Part shown: one piece after another, positions 32,464 to 42,094 of the stretch | Position numbering within the stretch: the first letter of the stretch is position 1 | Layout: each line of letters starts with the position of its first letter | Origin: Tardiphaga sp. | GTDB lineage: Bacteria; Pseudomonadota; Alphaproteobacteria; Rhizobiales; Xanthobacteraceae | Length of the DNA stretch: 55,147 nt | Assembly: GCA_030147505.1 (NCBI GenBank) | Contig: JASBVG010000132.1 | Span: 1-55,147, forward strand | Direction: 5' to 3' | The notes under the pieces: generated by a model | What the model saw: only the letters and a program-made list of their open reading frames with translations | What the model was told of the DNA's origin: nothing | The model's database searches: none | Made by a program: the position numbers and the translations under genes

Positions 32464-34226
32464 CTGCACAGCCCTCCGCCAACGCCAACACGTCGGTCGA
32501 GCGTCCGCCCGAGCCGTGGCGCCAGCGCCTGATCCGCACGCTGCTTTACGGGAAGAACACCGATCGTGCCGCGAAAGCGCGGGCGCGTGTCGGCCTTGCC
32601 ATGCTCGCTTTCGGCGCCGTCTACGGCATCATCGCCGTGCGCCTGGTGATGTTCGCCGTCAATGGCGACAGCCATGCGGAACGACGTGCCTCGCGTGATG
32701 CCATCGCCACCGCGCGCCCCGACATTGTCGATCGCAATGGCACGATCCTTGCGACCGACGTGAAGTCGCCGTCGCTGTTCTCCGAGCCGCGCCGCATCAT
32801 CGACAAGGACGAGGCGGCGGAGCTACTCACCGGCGCGCTGCCGGATCTCGATGGTGCAGAGGTGCGCGAACGCATCAACAGCCGCAAGGGCTTTGCCTGG
32901 CTGAAGCGCGATATCACCCAGCAACAGCAGCGCGACATTCATCGCCTCGGCATTCCAGGTATCGGCTTCCTGCGTGAGAACAAGCGCGTCTATCCGAACG
33001 GATCGACGGTATCGCATGTCATCGGTCTGACCAATATCGACAACCAGGGCATCGCCGGCATCGAGAAGTGGCTCGACAATAACGGCCTCGCGGATCTGCA
33101 CCGCGCTGGATTCGCATCGGACCGCATGCAGAAGCCGGTCGAGCTCGCGCTCGACACGCGTGTCGAACACGCGCTGCGTGACGAGCTGCTCAAGGCGAAG
33201 GTGAAGTTCAGCGCCAAGGCAGCGTCGGGTCTCGTCTCCAATATCCGCACTGGCGAGATCATCGCCATGGTGTCGCTGCCGGATTTCGATCCGAACAATC
33301 CGAAGGAGGTCCACGATCCCGATCGCATCAACCGCCTGACCACCGGCGTGTATGAAATGGGCTCGACCTTCAAAACGCTGACCTTGGCGATGGCGTTGGA
33401 CTCGGGCAAGGTGAATCTCAACTCCATGTTCGATGCGCGTTATCCGCTCAGCTACGGCAAGTTCAAGATCCATGACACCCATCCGGTGCCGCGCCCGATC
33501 TCGCTTGCTGAAGTCTTCACTTATTCGTCGAATGTGGGCGCCGCGAAGATCGCTCTCGGCCAGGGCGTTGAAGCACACAAGGCGTTTTTGAAGAAGGTCG
33601 GCCAGCTCGATCGCTTGCGCACCGAATTGCCGGAAAGCGCGATGCCCATCGTTCCGAAGCGCTGGGGCGATCTCAATACCATCACCATTTCCTTCGGTCA
33701 TGGTATCGCCGTGGCGCCGTTGCAGGCGGTGATGGCAGTGAATGCGATGGTCAATGGCGGCAATCTCATCCCTCCGACCTTCATGAAGCGCTCGGAAGAA
33801 GAGGCGCTGGCGATCGCCAAGCGCGTCATCAAGAAGGAGACCAGCGACAAGGTCCGTTACCTGATGCGCCTGAATGCCGAGGTCGGTTCGGCGCGTCAGG
33901 CGGAGGCGCGGGCGAAGGGCTACTATCTCGGCGGCAAGACGGGGACATCGGAAAAGGTTGTCAATGGCCGCTATTCCAAGAAGCAGGTGCTGAACTCCTT
34001 CACCGCTGTGCTGCCGATGGACAATCCGCAGTATCAGGTGCTGATCATGCTGGATGAGCCGAAGGCATTGCCGGAGACCCACGGCTTCATCACCTCGGGC
34101 TGGAACACGGTGCCGACCGGTGGCGCGGTGATCGCCCGGATTGCACCGCTGCTGGGGCTGGAGCCGCGCTTCGATCTCGCACCGGCCGATCGCCTTATTC
34201 TTGCGACATCTCGGGTGACTCAGTAA
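32460..34226 (+). CDS. ftsI: Septal peptidoglycan transpeptidase FtsI (PBP3)
   Basis: A 588-residue class B penicillin-binding protein that cross-links septal murein with FtsW. TM helix about 44-66 (LAMLAFGAVYGIIAVRLVMF). The pedestal domain begins ATARPDIVDRNGTILATDV. Active site: SxxK as Ser302-Thr-Phe-Lys305 (GSTFKTLT), SxN as Ser356-Ser-Asn358, and KTGT from Lys493 (GGKTGTSEK). All catalytic groups are intact. It is translated together with ftsL. Beta-lactam binding would be at Ser302. Confidence 0.96.
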   Translation: MTAQPSANANTSVERPPEPWRQRLIRTLLYGKNTDRAAKARARVGLAMLAFGAVYGIIAVRLVMFAVNGDSHAERRASRDAIATARPDIVDRNGTILATDVKSPSLFSEPRRIIDKDEAAELLTGALPDLDGAEVRERINSRKGFAWLKRDITQQQQRDIHRLGIPGIGFLRENKRVYPNGSTVSHVIGLTNIDNQGIAGIEKWLDNNGLADLHRAGFASDRMQKPVELALDTRVEHALRDELLKAKVKFSAKAASGLVSNIRTGEIIAMVSLPDFDPNNPKEVHDPDRINRLTTGVYEMGSTFKTLTLAMALDSGKVNLNSMFDARYPLSYGKFKIHDTHPVPRPISLAEVFTYSSNVGAAKIALGQGVEAHKAFLKKVGQLDRLRTELPESAMPIVPKRWGDLNTITISFGHGIAVAPLQAVMAVNAMVNGGNLIPPTFMKRSEEEALAIAKRVIKKETSDKVRYLMRLNAEVGSARQAEARAKGYYLGGKTGTSEKVVNGRYSKKQVLNSFTAVLPMDNPQYQVLIMLDEPKALPETHGFITSGWNTVPTGGAVIARIAPLLGLEPRFDLAPADRLILATSRVTQ

Positions 34227-34230
34227 GGCC

Positions 34231-34254
34231 GCCTCCGCGCTTTACAGCGGAGGC
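34231..34254 (+). other. Hairpin between ftsI and murE
   Basis: GCCTCCGC and GCGGAGGC are 8-base perfect arms around an 8-base loop, just after the ftsI stop. No T run follows, so it is not a classical terminator. It may trim or stabilise the mRNA or weaken read-through into murE. Confidence 0.5.
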
Positions 34255-34311
34255 AAAATGCGGTTTCCGTGCGGAACCCGTCCGTTCTGATTTCGCCCTG
34301 TTCGGAGCAGC

Positions 34312-35769
34312 ATGAAACTACGCGATCTTTTCAGCAGTGATGCCCGGATGGCGCCGCAGATTGCGGATATGAACGTCTCTGGCTTGGCTGTGGACAGCCG
34401 CGCGGTGAAGCCGGGCGATGTGTTTTTCGCGCTCTCTGGCGCCAAGACGGACGGCGCACGTTTTGCTGCGCAGGCGATCGGGGCTGGCGCCGTAGCGGTG
34501 GCTGGAGAGCATGAGCCAGCGGATATCGCGGTGCCCTTTGTCAACCTCGGTAATCCGCGCCGCGCTCTGGCGCTGGCTGCCGCCCGATTCTATCCGCGCC
34601 AACCCCAGGTCATCGCGGCCGTGACCGGCACTTCAGGCAAGACTTCGGTGGCGTCCTTTGCGCGTGAGATTTGGGGGCGGCTCGGACACACCTCGGCGAG
34701 TATTGGCACCATCGGTCTGGTTTCGCCGAAGCGTACCATCTATGGCTCACTGACCACTCCTGACCCGATTTCGCTGCACCGGCAGATCGATGAGATTACA
34801 GGCGATGGTGTCACCCATCTCGCGCTCGAAGCCTCGTCGCATGGGCTCGATCAGTTCAGGCTCGACGGCGTGCGCGTCTCTGCGGCGGGGTTCACTAACC
34901 TGTCGCGTGACCATATGGACTATCATCCCGACGTCGCGCATTACTTGAATGCCAAGCTGCGCCTTTTTCGCGATCTGGTCGCGGATGGCGGCCCAGCCGT
35001 GATCTCTGCCGACCATGATTGCTCTGCAGAAGTCATCGATGCTGCGCGCGCGCGCAAGCTGCGTGTCATGACGGTCGGTCGCGGCGGTGGCGGTGCAGGC
35101 GAGGGCATTCGTCTCGTCGATGCCGTGGTCGATGGCTTCGAACAACAGCTCAAGCTCGAACATCACGGCAAGACTCACGCTGTTCGTCTTCCGCTGGTCG
35201 GTGAGTTCCAGATCGAGAACGCGCTTGTCGCGGCTGGCCTCGTCATTGGTACCGGTGGTGACGTCGATGCGACTTTTGCGGCGCTCGAGCATCTCGAGGG
35301 CGCCAAGGGGCGTCTCGAACTTGTCGGCGATCGCAATGGCGCGCCAGTGTTTGTTGACTACGCGCACAAGCCGGATGCGCTCGCCAAGGCGCTGCAGGCG
35401 CTGCGGCCTTATGCGAAGCGCAAGTTGGTTGTCGTGTTCGGCGCAGGTGGTGACCGTGATGCCGGCAAGCGCCCGCTGATGGGCGAGATCGCCGCGGAGA
35501 ATGCCGACACAGTCATTGTCACCGACGACAATCCGCGTAGCGAAGATGCCGCCATCATCCGGGCTGCCATTCTTGCCGCAGCGAAGGGGGCCACTGAGAT
35601 CGGCGACCGCGCTGAAGCCATTCGCGTGGCGGTGCAGGCTCTCCAGCCTGGCGATGCTCTGCTCATTGCCGGCAAGGGTCACGAGACCGGGCAGATCGTC
35701 GGTAGCCAGACGCTTCCATTCAGCGATCACGAGGCCGCAGCGGCGGCGCTTGCTGTGAGGACTTCATGA
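34312..35769 (+). CDS. murE: UDP-MurNAc-L-Ala-D-Glu:meso-DAP ligase MurE
   Basis: A 485-residue cytoplasmic ATP ligase adding meso-diaminopimelate, third residue of the stem peptide. N-domain: LAVDSRAVKPGDVFFALSG. P-loop Gly106-Thr-Ser-Gly-Lys110-Thr (TGTSGKTS). Central: YGSLTTPDPISLHRQI, LALEASSHGLDQFRLDGV and NLSRDHMDYHPDVAHY with the carbamoylated-Lys region. The specificity motif Asp406-Asn-Pro-Arg409 (DDNPRSED) shows meso-DAP rather than lysine as substrate. The gene overlaps murF by 4 bases (ATGA). Confidence 0.97.
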   Translation: MKLRDLFSSDARMAPQIADMNVSGLAVDSRAVKPGDVFFALSGAKTDGARFAAQAIGAGAVAVAGEHEPADIAVPFVNLGNPRRALALAAARFYPRQPQVIAAVTGTSGKTSVASFAREIWGRLGHTSASIGTIGLVSPKRTIYGSLTTPDPISLHRQIDEITGDGVTHLALEASSHGLDQFRLDGVRVSAAGFTNLSRDHMDYHPDVAHYLNAKLRLFRDLVADGGPAVISADHDCSAEVIDAARARKLRVMTVGRGGGGAGEGIRLVDAVVDGFEQQLKLEHHGKTHAVRLPLVGEFQIENALVAAGLVIGTGGDVDATFAALEHLEGAKGRLELVGDRNGAPVFVDYAHKPDALAKALQALRPYAKRKLVVVFGAGGDRDAGKRPLMGEIAAENADTVIVTDDNPRSEDAAIIRAAILAAAKGATEIGDRAEAIRVAVQALQPGDALLIAGKGHETGQIVGSQTLPFSDHEAAAAALAVRTS

Positions 35770-37202
35770 GCGATTTTCTCTGGACACCGGCGGCGATGGC
35801 GGAGGCCATGGGTGCCGAGATGTATGGCGATCTTCCCGCCGGCATCACGGGCATCTCCATCGACAGCCGCACCATTAAGCCCGGCGAAGCCTATTTCGCC
35901 ATCACGGGTGACGTGCATGATGGTCACCGCTTTGTCGATCCAGCTCTGAAGAGCGGCGCCGCGCTGGCGGTGGTGGAAGCCGCGCAATGCGAAGATTTTG
36001 GCGCCGATGCGCGGCTGCTCGTTGTCGAGGACGTGCTCGACGGTCTCGTTGCACTCGGTATCGCTGCGCGAGCCCGACTGGGAGCGCGCGTTGTCGCAGT
36101 CACCGGGTCGGTCGGCAAGACCTCGACCAAGGAAGCGCTGCTCCGCGTTCTGTCGGCGGAAGGTCCGACGCATGCGTCGGTCGCATCGTTCAATAATCAC
36201 TGGGGTGTGCCACTGACATTGGCACGATGTCCGGCTGATGTGCGCTTTGCCATCTTCGAGATCGGCATGAACCATGCCGGCGAGATCGAGCCGCTGGTGA
36301 AGATGGTGCGTCCGCACTATGCGGTTATCACCACGGTCGAGCCGGTGCATCTCGAATTCTTTTCCGGTATCGAAGCCATTGCGGACGCCAAGGCGGAAAT
36401 CTTCCTTGGTGTCGAACCGGACGGAGTCGCCATCCTCAACCGCGACAACCATCAGTTTGCGCGTTTGGAACAGAGCGCAAAGAAGGCGGGCGTCTCGCGC
36501 ATCGTTTCGTTCGGGTCTGATGCAAAGGCCGATGTGCGTCTCATCGATATCGCGCTGCATCCGACATGCTCGGCCGTGCATGCGAATGTGCTCGGCGAGG
36601 ACATCACGTATAAATTCAGCATGCCCGGCCGCCATATGGCGATGAACTCGCTGGCGGTGCTCGCCGCGGCGTCGCTGATGGGGACCGACCTTGCTCATGC
36701 CGCGCTGACGCTGTCGCAGGTGGTGCCGGCCGAAGGCCGCGGCGTGCGTCATATGCTGGAGATTGCCGGCGGCGAGGCGCTCCTGATTGATGAAACGTTC
36801 AACGCCAATCCTGCCTCGACCTCCGCTGCGCTCAACGTACTCGGTGCAGCGGCCATCGGCGGGCAGGGGCGTCGGATTGCTGTGCTCGGCGATATGCTCG
36901 AACTCGGCCCGCGCGGCGGCGAATTGCATGGCGGTTTGCTGCAGGCTGTGACCTCCAACGCAATCGATCTCGTATTTTGCTGTGGTCCCCTGATGCGCAA
37001 CCTCTGGGATGCCCTTCCCAGCGGCAAGCGGGGCGGTTATGCCGGGGATGCAAAGGCCCTCGAATCGCAGGTCGTGGGCGCGATCCGGGCCGGCGATGCG
37101 GTTCTGGTGAAGGGCTCGAAGGGCTCCAAGATGGGACCGATCGTCGCCGCGTTGATGAAACGCTTTCCCGGCAACGCCGCGCGCGATGACGCTGCGGAAT
37201 AA
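35766..37202 (+). CDS. murF: UDP-MurNAc-tripeptide:D-Ala-D-Ala ligase MurF
   Basis: A 478-residue ligase that attaches D-Ala-D-Ala to UDP-MurNAc-tripeptide. N-domain ISIDSRTIKPGEAYFAI. P-loop VTGSVGKTSTKEAL at about 112-124. ASFNNHWGVPLTLARCPAD, FEIGMNHAGEI, HLEFFSGIEAIADAKAEIF and DETFNANPASTSAALNVL (last is the hallmark near residue 338) are all family segments. Starts within the end of murE and ends 10 bases before mraY. D-Ala-D-Ala comes from the ddl product later in this cluster. Confidence 0.97.
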   Translation: MSDFLWTPAAMAEAMGAEMYGDLPAGITGISIDSRTIKPGEAYFAITGDVHDGHRFVDPALKSGAALAVVEAAQCEDFGADARLLVVEDVLDGLVALGIAARARLGARVVAVTGSVGKTSTKEALLRVLSAEGPTHASVASFNNHWGVPLTLARCPADVRFAIFEIGMNHAGEIEPLVKMVRPHYAVITTVEPVHLEFFSGIEAIADAKAEIFLGVEPDGVAILNRDNHQFARLEQSAKKAGVSRIVSFGSDAKADVRLIDIALHPTCSAVHANVLGEDITYKFSMPGRHMAMNSLAVLAAASLMGTDLAHAALTLSQVVPAEGRGVRHMLEIAGGEALLIDETFNANPASTSAALNVLGAAAIGGQGRRIAVLGDMLELGPRGGELHGGLLQAVTSNAIDLVFCCGPLMRNLWDALPSGKRGGYAGDAKALESQVVGAIRAGDAVLVKGSKGSKMGPIVAALMKRFPGNAARDDAAE

Positions 37203-37212
37203 GGCAGGCTGA

Positions 37213-38295
37213 ATGTTCTACTGGCTGATCGATTTTGCGGGCACCTTCCCGGTCTTCAACGTGTTCCGCTACATCACCTTCCGCACCGGCGGGGCTGTGG
37301 TCACCGGCGCGCTATTCGTATTCCTGTTCGGACCGTGGATCATCGACAATCTGCGCCTGCGCCAGGGCAAGGGCCAGCCGATCCGCACCGACGGCCCGCA
37401 GACCCATCTGGTCAAGACCGGCACGCCGACCATGGGCGGGCTGATGATCCTGTCCGGCCTCGTGGTCTCGACGCTGCTCTGGGCCAATCCGCGCAATCCC
37501 TATGTCTGGATCGTGCTGGCGGTGACGCTCGGCTTCGGCTTTGTCGGCTTCTATGACGACTATCTCAAAGTCACCAAGCAGAGCCACAAGGGCTTTGCCG
37601 GCCGCACGCGCCTGCTGATCGAATTCATCATCGCCGGCGCCGCCTGCTACGCCTTCGTGCGCCTCGGTCGCGATCCGCTGTCGAGCTCGCTGGTGATCCC
37701 GTTCTTCAAGGATGTGATCGTCAAATTCGGCTGGTTTTTCGTGATCTTCGGCGCCTTCATCATCGTCGGCGCCGGCAATGCGGTGAACCTGACCGACGGC
37801 CTCGACGGCCTTGCCATCGTACCGGTCATGATCGCCTCAGCAAGCTTCGGCCTGATCGCCTATCTCGCCGGCAACGCGGTGTTCTCCGATTATCTGCAGA
37901 TCAACTATGTGGCGGGCACCGGCGAGCTAGCCGTTTTATGCGGCGCGGTGCTTGGCGCCGGCCTCGGCTTCCTCTGGTTCAACGCGCCGCCCGCTTCGAT
38001 CTTCATGGGCGACACCGGTTCGCTCGCGCTCGGCGGAATGCTGGGCTCCATTGCAGTCGCGGTGAAGCACGAGATCGTGCTCGCGGTGATCGGCGGCCTG
38101 TTCGTGCTCGAGGCCGTGTCCGTCATCGTGCAGGTCACATCCTTCAAGCTCACCGGCAAGCGCGTGTTCCGCATGGCGCCGATCCATCACCATTTCGAGC
38201 AGAAGGGCTGGACCGAACCGCAGATCGTGATCCGCTTCTGGATCATCTCGGTGATGCTGGCGCTGGTCGGCCTCTCCACGCTGAAACTGCGGTGA
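37213..38295 (+). CDS. mraY: Phospho-MurNAc-pentapeptide transferase MraY
   Basis: A 360-residue inner-membrane enzyme with ten TM helices that moves phospho-MurNAc-pentapeptide from UDP to undecaprenyl phosphate, making lipid I. Landmarks: TPTMGGLMILSGL, YDDYLKVTKQSHKGF, GAGNAVNLTDGLDGLAIVP (Asp pair binding Mg2+), FMGDTGSLALGGML, and FRMAPIHHHFEQKGWTEPQI with the conserved His triplet. Four bases separate its stop from the GTG start of murD. Confidence 0.97.
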   Translation: MFYWLIDFAGTFPVFNVFRYITFRTGGAVVTGALFVFLFGPWIIDNLRLRQGKGQPIRTDGPQTHLVKTGTPTMGGLMILSGLVVSTLLWANPRNPYVWIVLAVTLGFGFVGFYDDYLKVTKQSHKGFAGRTRLLIEFIIAGAACYAFVRLGRDPLSSSLVIPFFKDVIVKFGWFFVIFGAFIIVGAGNAVNLTDGLDGLAIVPVMIASASFGLIAYLAGNAVFSDYLQINYVAGTGELAVLCGAVLGAGLGFLWFNAPPASIFMGDTGSLALGGMLGSIAVAVKHEIVLAVIGGLFVLEAVSVIVQVTSFKLTGKRVFRMAPIHHHFEQKGWTEPQIVIRFWIISVMLALVGLSTLKLR

Positions 38296-38299
38296 TCGC

Positions 38300-39718
38300 G
38301 TGACCCCCGTCACCTCATTCGCTGGCAAGACGGTCGCCGTGTTCGGCCTTGGCGGCTCCGGCCTCGCTTCGTGCCACGCGCTGAAAGCCGGAGGCGCCGA
38401 GGTGATCGCCTGCGACGACAGCGCCGACAAGATGGCCGACGCTGCGCGGGCAGGCTTCATCACCGCCGATCTGCGCACCGTATCCTGGACGAATTTCGCC
38501 GCACTCGTACTGACGCCCGGCGTGCCGCTGACGCATCCTGCGCCGCACTGGACCGTGCTCGCTGCACGCGAGGCGGGCGTCGAGGTGATCGGCGACATTG
38601 AATTGTTCTTCCGTGAGCGCGCATTGCGCGCACCGGAAGCACGCGTGATCGCTATCACTGGTACAAATGGCAAATCGACCACCACGGCTTTGATGGCGCA
38701 TCTGCTGCGCGAGGCCGGCCACGATGTGCAGATGGGCGGCAATATCGGCACTGCGATCCTGTCCCTTGAGCCGCCGGTTCCGAACCGCACCTATGTGATC
38801 GAGATGTCGTCGTATCAAATCGACCTCACACCGTTCTTTGACCGCGGCGATCTATTCTCCGTCGGCATCCTGCTCAATATCACGCCCGATCATATCGATC
38901 GTCATGGCACTCTGGAGAATTACGCCGCGGTGAAGGCGCGTCTGGTGCGCAATGCTTCGCTTGCCGTGGTTGGAGTCGATGACGAATATTGCGCCAGGAT
39001 CGCCGACGGGTTGCGCGATCGTGGTGGACGTTATGAATTCGTCTCAACACGCAAGCCGATTGCACCGGGCGTCTATGCTGTCGGATCGAAACTCTATAGC
39101 GGTGCGCCGGATCACCGAGCTGGCCTTGCGGCCGGACAACTGGTCACAGATCTGGCAGGCATCGGATCGTTGCGCGGCGAACACAACGCGCAGAATGCAG
39201 CCGCTGCAGTCGCGGTATGTTTGGCGATCGGCGTCAGCCTCGACGTGCTGCAGAAGGGCTTGCGTTCATTCCCCGGTCTCGCCCATCGCATGGAACAGGT
39301 GGGTCATCTCGGCACGACGCTGTTTGTCAACGACTCCAAGGGCACCAACGCCGACGCTGCTGCAAAAGCGCTGTCGTCCTTCACCGACATCTTCTGGATC
39401 GCCGGCGGCAAGGCGAAGGAGGGCGGCATTGCCCCGCTTGCCGAATACTTCCCGCGCGTCAAGAAGGCCTATCTGATCGGCGAGGCGGCCAATGACTTTT
39501 CGCGCACACTGGAAGGCAAGCTGCCATACGAGATCAGTGTCACACTGGATGTCGCGGTTGCCAATGCCGCGCGCGATGCGGCCGAGGCCGGGTTGCCCGC
39601 ACCCGTCGTGCTGCTGTCGCCGGCTTGCGCCTCGTTCGACCAGTTCCGCAATTTCGAAATCCGCGGCGACAGGTTCCGCGACTTGGTGCTGGCGCTGGAC
39701 GGGATCAAGAAGGTCTGA
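38300..39718 (+). CDS. murD: UDP-MurNAc-L-Ala:D-Glu ligase MurD
   Basis: A 472-residue ligase that adds D-glutamate. Rossmann-like N-domain VAVFGLGGSGLASCHALKAG, P-loop ITGTNGKSTTTALMAHLLR (from about residue 119), GGNIGTAILSL, VIEMSSYQIDLTP, ITPDHIDRHGTLENYAAVKA, then GLAHRMEQVGHLGTTLFVND, SKGTNADAAAKAL and IWIAGGKAKEGG-like segments. The start is GTG, seven codons before the first strand, 4 bases after mraY. The next gene, ftsW, starts 76 bases later, with a TTAACC run in the gap. Confidence 0.96.
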   Translation: MTPVTSFAGKTVAVFGLGGSGLASCHALKAGGAEVIACDDSADKMADAARAGFITADLRTVSWTNFAALVLTPGVPLTHPAPHWTVLAAREAGVEVIGDIELFFRERALRAPEARVIAITGTNGKSTTTALMAHLLREAGHDVQMGGNIGTAILSLEPPVPNRTYVIEMSSYQIDLTPFFDRGDLFSVGILLNITPDHIDRHGTLENYAAVKARLVRNASLAVVGVDDEYCARIADGLRDRGGRYEFVSTRKPIAPGVYAVGSKLYSGAPDHRAGLAAGQLVTDLAGIGSLRGEHNAQNAAAAVAVCLAIGVSLDVLQKGLRSFPGLAHRMEQVGHLGTTLFVNDSKGTNADAAAKALSSFTDIFWIAGGKAKEGGIAPLAEYFPRVKKAYLIGEAANDFSRTLEGKLPYEISVTLDVAVANAARDAAEAGLPAPVVLLSPACASFDQFRNFEIRGDRFRDLVLALDGIKKV

Positions 39719-39794
39719 TTTTTCACGATCCCTTAACCGTCTGGCAACCGTAATGCCGCATCGATAAAAGTCTATCGATCCGCAGGACGCGCCC

Positions 39795-40943
39795 ATGATT
39801 TTTCGCGAACAACGCACGCCGCTCAGCGAATGGTGGTGGACCGTCGATCGCCTGCTGCTGGCTGCGATCGTCGCGCTGATGCTGGCCGGCGTGATCCTGT
39901 CCCTGGCCGCCTCTCCGCCGGTGGCGACTCGCATTGGCCTCGAGCCGTTTCACTTCTTCAATCGCCACATCCTGTTCCTGATCCCGTCGATTGTCGTGCT
40001 GATCGGGGTGTCCTTCATGTCGCCGCGGCAGATCCGCCGCTCGGCGCTGATCGTGTTCGCATTGTCGGTCGTGCTGATCCTCGCAACGCTGGCAATCGGG
40101 CCTGAGGTGAAGGGCGCAAAACGCTGGATCACCATTCTCGGCATCAACATCCAGGCATCCGAAGCAGCCAAGCCGTCTTTCATCGTCATCGCAGCCTGGC
40201 TGTTTTCGGAATCCATCCGCAAGCCTGGCATGCCCGCCACGTCGATGGCGGTGGTGATGCTGATGATGCTGGTGTCGCTGCTCGTCCTGCAGCCTGACTT
40301 CGGCCAGACCATGCTGATCCTGATGGCCTGGGGGTCGCTGTTCTTCATCGCCGGGATGCGCATGGTCTGGGTCGCCGGTCTCGCCGGCGCTGCCGCGGGC
40401 GGGCTGTTCCTCGCTTACTTCATGGTCCCGCACGTCGCCGGCCGCATCAAGCGCTTCATGGATCCCGCCTCGGGCGACACGTTTCAGGTCGATACCGCGA
40501 TGGAGGCGTTCTCGAACGGCGGCTGGTATGGTCTTGGCCCCGGCGAAGGCATCGCCAAGCGCAGCCTGCCGGATAGCCACACCGATTTCGTCTTCGCAGT
40601 CGGTGCCGAGGAGTTCGGCATCCTGCTATGCCTGGCGCTGCTGGCGCTGTTCGCCTTCATCGTCATCCGCGCGCTGTCGCGCGCCTATGCGACCGAAGAT
40701 CTGTTCTCGCGCTTCGCCGCATCCGGCCTTGCGATCCTGTTCGGCGTGCAGGCGGCGATCAACATGGCGGTCAACCTGCACCTGATCCCGGCCAAGGGTA
40801 TGACGCTGCCTTTCATCTCTTATGGCGGCTCCTCCATGGTCTCGCTCGCTTACAGTGTCGGCATGCTGCTCGCGCTCACGCGCATGCGGCCGCGCACCGA
40901 GGTCGAAGCCATCGACGCGCATGTCGCGCGCACCTACGCGTGA
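39795..40943 (+). CDS. ftsW: Septal peptidoglycan glycosyltransferase FtsW
   Basis: A 382-residue SEDS family polymerase with about ten TM helices that extends septal glycan strands from lipid II in complex with FtsI. Landmarks: VKGAKRWITILGINIQASEA, KPSFIVIAAWLFSE, LVLQPDFGQTMLILMAWGSL, FDTAMEAFSNGGWYGLGPG-like segment, RSLPDSHTDFVFAVGAEEFG (SEDS signature with the catalytic Asp), and PAKGMTLPFISYGGSSM. The stop overlaps the murG start by one base (TGATG). Confidence 0.96.
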   Translation: MIFREQRTPLSEWWWTVDRLLLAAIVALMLAGVILSLAASPPVATRIGLEPFHFFNRHILFLIPSIVVLIGVSFMSPRQIRRSALIVFALSVVLILATLAIGPEVKGAKRWITILGINIQASEAAKPSFIVIAAWLFSESIRKPGMPATSMAVVMLMMLVSLLVLQPDFGQTMLILMAWGSLFFIAGMRMVWVAGLAGAAAGGLFLAYFMVPHVAGRIKRFMDPASGDTFQVDTAMEAFSNGGWYGLGPGEGIAKRSLPDSHTDFVFAVGAEEFGILLCLALLALFAFIVIRALSRAYATEDLFSRFAASGLAILFGVQAAINMAVNLHLIPAKGMTLPFISYGGSSMVSLAYSVGMLLALTRMRPRTEVEAIDAHVARTYA

Positions 40944-42043
40944 TGAGCACGGCACCGCTCATCCTGCTCGCCGCAGGCGGCACCGGCGGCCATCTGTTTC
41001 CGGCGGAAGCGCTTGGCGTCGCGCTGATGAAGCGCGGCCTGCGCGTGCGTCTCGTCACGGATGCACGAGCGCTGAAATATAGCGGTTTGTTTTCGCGCGA
41101 CATGATCGATGTGGTGCCGAGCGAGACGGTGCGTTAGCGCAATCCGCTGTCGCTGGCGCGCACCGGCATCATGCTGACGGCTGGCACCGCGATGGCGGTC
41201 AATTTGATGCTGCGTTCGCGGCCTGCCGCCGTGATCGGCTTTGGCGGTTATCCCACGCTGCCGCCGCTCTTCGCTGCGCGGCTGTTCGGTATCCCGAGCA
41301 TCATTCACGATTCCAACGCCGTCATGGGGCGCGCCAATCGGCTGCTGTCGAAGAAGGTCGATGCGATCGCCACCTCGCTGCCCGGTGTGCTCGATCGCGT
41401 ACCCGACCTCGCCAAGAAGACCATCACCACGGGCACGCCGATGCGTCCGGCGATCCTCGCTGCCGCAGCGGTTCCGTATTCTGCGCCCGATCTCACCGCA
41501 CCGTTTCGTCTGCTCGTCGTTGGCGGCAGCCAGGGCGCGCGCATCATGGCGGATATCGTGCCGCCGGCCATCGAGAAGCTGGAACCATCGTTGTGGAGCC
41601 GACTCATCCTCACGCAACAGGTGCGTGAGGAGGATATGCCTCGCGTCCGTGCGATCTACGATCAGCTCAAGATCAAGACCGAACTGGCGCCGTTTTTTTC
41701 CGATCTGCCGGCGCGGCTCGCCTCCAGCCATCTCGTGATCTCGCGCTCCGGCGCCGGCACCGTCGCCGAACTCGGCGCGATCGGCCGTCCGTCGATCCTG
41801 GTGCCGCTGCCCGGCGCGCTCGATCAGGACCAGCACGCCAATGCCGGCGTGCTTGCCGATGCCGGCGGCGCCATCCGCATCCCGCAAAGCGAATTCACGC
41901 CGCTGCGTCTGGCATCCGAAATCTCTGCGCTTGCCGGCGAGCCGGCACGCCTCAACGAGATGGCACGCGATGCGCGAAAGGTCGGGCGGCTGGATGCGGC
42001 CGATCAACTCGCCGATTTGGTGATGAAGGTGGCAAAGATATAG
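40943..42043 (+). pseudogene. murG: murG (lipid II synthase) interrupted by in-frame TAG at codon 65
   Basis: Glycosyltransferase that adds GlcNAc to lipid I to make lipid II. Reading from ATG 40943, codons 1-64 give LLAAGGTGGHLFPAEALGVA (glycine-rich acceptor loop) up to VVPSETVR; codon 65 is TAG (41135-41137); the same frame continues with RNPLSLARTGIMLTAGTAMA to the natural stop, total 366 codons. After the TAG the remaining family signs are intact: VIGFGGYPTLPP, IIHDSNAVMGRANRLLS, LVVGGSQGARIMAD, SRSGAGTVAELGAIGRPSIL and PLPGALDQDQHANAG. No other lesion is seen. TCG (Ser) to TAG is a one-base change. MurG is essential, so either the base is wrong, or the codon is suppressed, or a second copy exists. 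The HDSN where many MurG have HEQN is a smaller oddity. Confidence 0.9.
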
Positions 42044-42056
42044 TTGGCTCACTCGC

Positions 42057-42094
42057 TGTCATTGCGAGGAGTGCTCGCGACGAAGAGATCCAGG
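42057..42094. repeat. Dispersed element of the TCATTGCGAGGAG/GCGACGAAG type
   Basis: CTGTCATTGCGAGGAG, then GCGACGAAGAGATCCAGGA, resembles the widely spread intergenic element TCATTGCGAGGAGC-N-GCGACGAAGCAATCCA of Bradyrhizobium relatives. It is placed 14 bases after the murG end, at the junction where the three foreign genes begin. Confidence 0.6.

Noticed and set aside
30781..32469. Open frame of 562 codons on the minus strand
   Set aside because: Antisense to rsmH and ftsL, Arg/His/Asp-rich, no family resemblance.
41135..41137. TAG in murG as pyrrolysine or other recoded codon
   Set aside because: No pyrrolysine genes are expected in this group and there is no recoding structure I can see; error or ordinary suppression is more likely.
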